Program-made: the position numbers and the translations under genes
Notes under the pieces: generated by a model
The model's input: the letters and a program-made list of their open reading frames with translations, nothing else
Told to the model about the DNA's origin: nothing
The model's database searches: none
Shown: positions 63,748 to 64,000 of the stretch, piece after piece
Numbering within the stretch: position 1 is the stretch's first letter
Layout: every line of letters starts with the position of its first letter
NCBI GenBank assembly: GCA_964557005.1
Contig: CAZKYI010000003.1
Location: 184,279-248,278, forward strand
DNA: 64,000 nt
Source of the DNA: JBECKS01 sp964557005
GTDB lineage: Bacteria > Pseudomonadota > Gammaproteobacteria > Pseudomonadales > JBECKS01
Direction: 5' to 3'

Positions 63748-64000
63748 AACTCAAATTCCTCTCGCTCTTGCGCATCATGTTCATCGCTTATCGCATTTTG
63801 TGTCTTCAACCATAACAATGAATCGATGTAACTCGCCAATCTTTCCAGCGTGGTGTAATTAAATAACTCAGCCAAAGGTAGAGACAAGTTAAAGCGTGCT
63901 GTGATGCGCGAAGCCACCCTCGTCGCGAGCAGTGAATGCCCACCGAGTTCAAAGAAATTATCCAGTGTGCCTATTTTATTTGTTTCAACACCCAGCACCT
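63744..64000 (-). CDS. C-terminal end of an upstream NRPS (PCP + acidic tail), partial
   Basis: The last 85 or so codons of a gene that begins beyond the right edge. They show the end of a carrier protein (NFFELGGHSLLATRV, phosphopantetheine Ser) and an acidic tail ending EEFEL. The tail closely resembles the EEGEL end of the 4983-aa NRPS. Both precede a protein with a TubC-like docking domain, so the tail is a probable docking peptide. TGA overlaps the GTG start of the next gene. There is no E or TE domain after the PCP. Confidence 0.93.
   Translation of the reverse strand, partial: VLGVETNKIGTLDNFFELGGHSLLATRVASRITARFNLSLPLAELFNYTTLERLASYIDSLLWLKTQNAISDEHDAQEREEFEL

Noticed and set aside
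1..64000. CRISPR arrays, tRNA/rRNA genes, prophage or transposase genes
   Set aside because: No regular spacer-repeat pattern, cloverleaf-like gap or recognisable mobile-element gene was found. The gaps between genes are all short.

Overview
The window is gammaproteobacterial chromosome with moderate G+C. The order engB / cytochrome c5 / cytochrome c4 / dsbA, a split glycine decarboxylase (gcvPA + gcvPB), a 67K-type SppA and an RND/TolC envelope all point there. I cannot name the genus. Nearly every base is coding and no gene-free gap exceeds 300 bases. I recognised no rRNA, tRNA, CRISPR array, insertion sequence or integrase.

Three regions are visible. (1) 1-30456, all on the minus strand, is a lipopeptide NRPS locus read right to left: a FAAL-ACP loading protein with two modules (21799-30456), a three-module protein of 4983 aa (6841-21792), and a third protein that runs off the left edge (1-6834). 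Adenylation-pocket residues read by eye give Ala, Thr, Ser, then three aliphatic residues and one unassigned polar one. Epimerisation domains follow the Ser module and the next one. The draft product is therefore fatty acyl-Ala-Thr-D-Ser-D-Xaa-Xaa-Val(like)-Xaa, continuing off the window. (2) 30714-47177 is an ordinary core block: tolC-like channel, dsbA, two cytochromes c, engB, PerM-like protein, a cyclic-nucleotide-binding protein, a lipoprotein, murJ, a crotonase, sppA, the gcv operon and an acyltransferase-like gene. (3) 47174-64000, minus strand, is the 3' part of a second NRPS operon that starts beyond the right edge. It holds a carrier-protein tail, a TE-terminated two-module NRPS (3343 aa), an MFS exporter, a type II thioesterase, an RND adaptor and an RND permease, all with overlapping or abutting ends.

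The unusual biology lies in the NRPS architecture. Three modules (one in the left locus, two in the right) carry two consecutive condensation-superfamily domains before the adenylation domain (C-C*-A-PCP). The second, C*, forms its own sequence group with conserved motifs and mostly intact HHxxxDG. In the 4983-aa protein the Ser module contains an in-frame relic of about 2 kb: an adenylation domain that has lost every core motif, fused directly to the C-terminal half of a condensation domain with no carrier protein between. Both loci also share one docking scheme: acidic C-terminal tails ending EEGEL or EEFEL face TubC-like N-terminal docking domains on the next protein. This suggests common ancestry and possible cross-talk between the two lines.

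Working together, the loci would build acylated or modified peptides, clear misprimed carriers with the type II TE, and export product through the MFS and RND systems. The tolC-like gene, divergent from the FAAL gene, is a candidate outer-membrane partner. No MbtH protein, phosphopantetheinyl transferase or alpha-ketoglutarate hydroxylase lies in the window.
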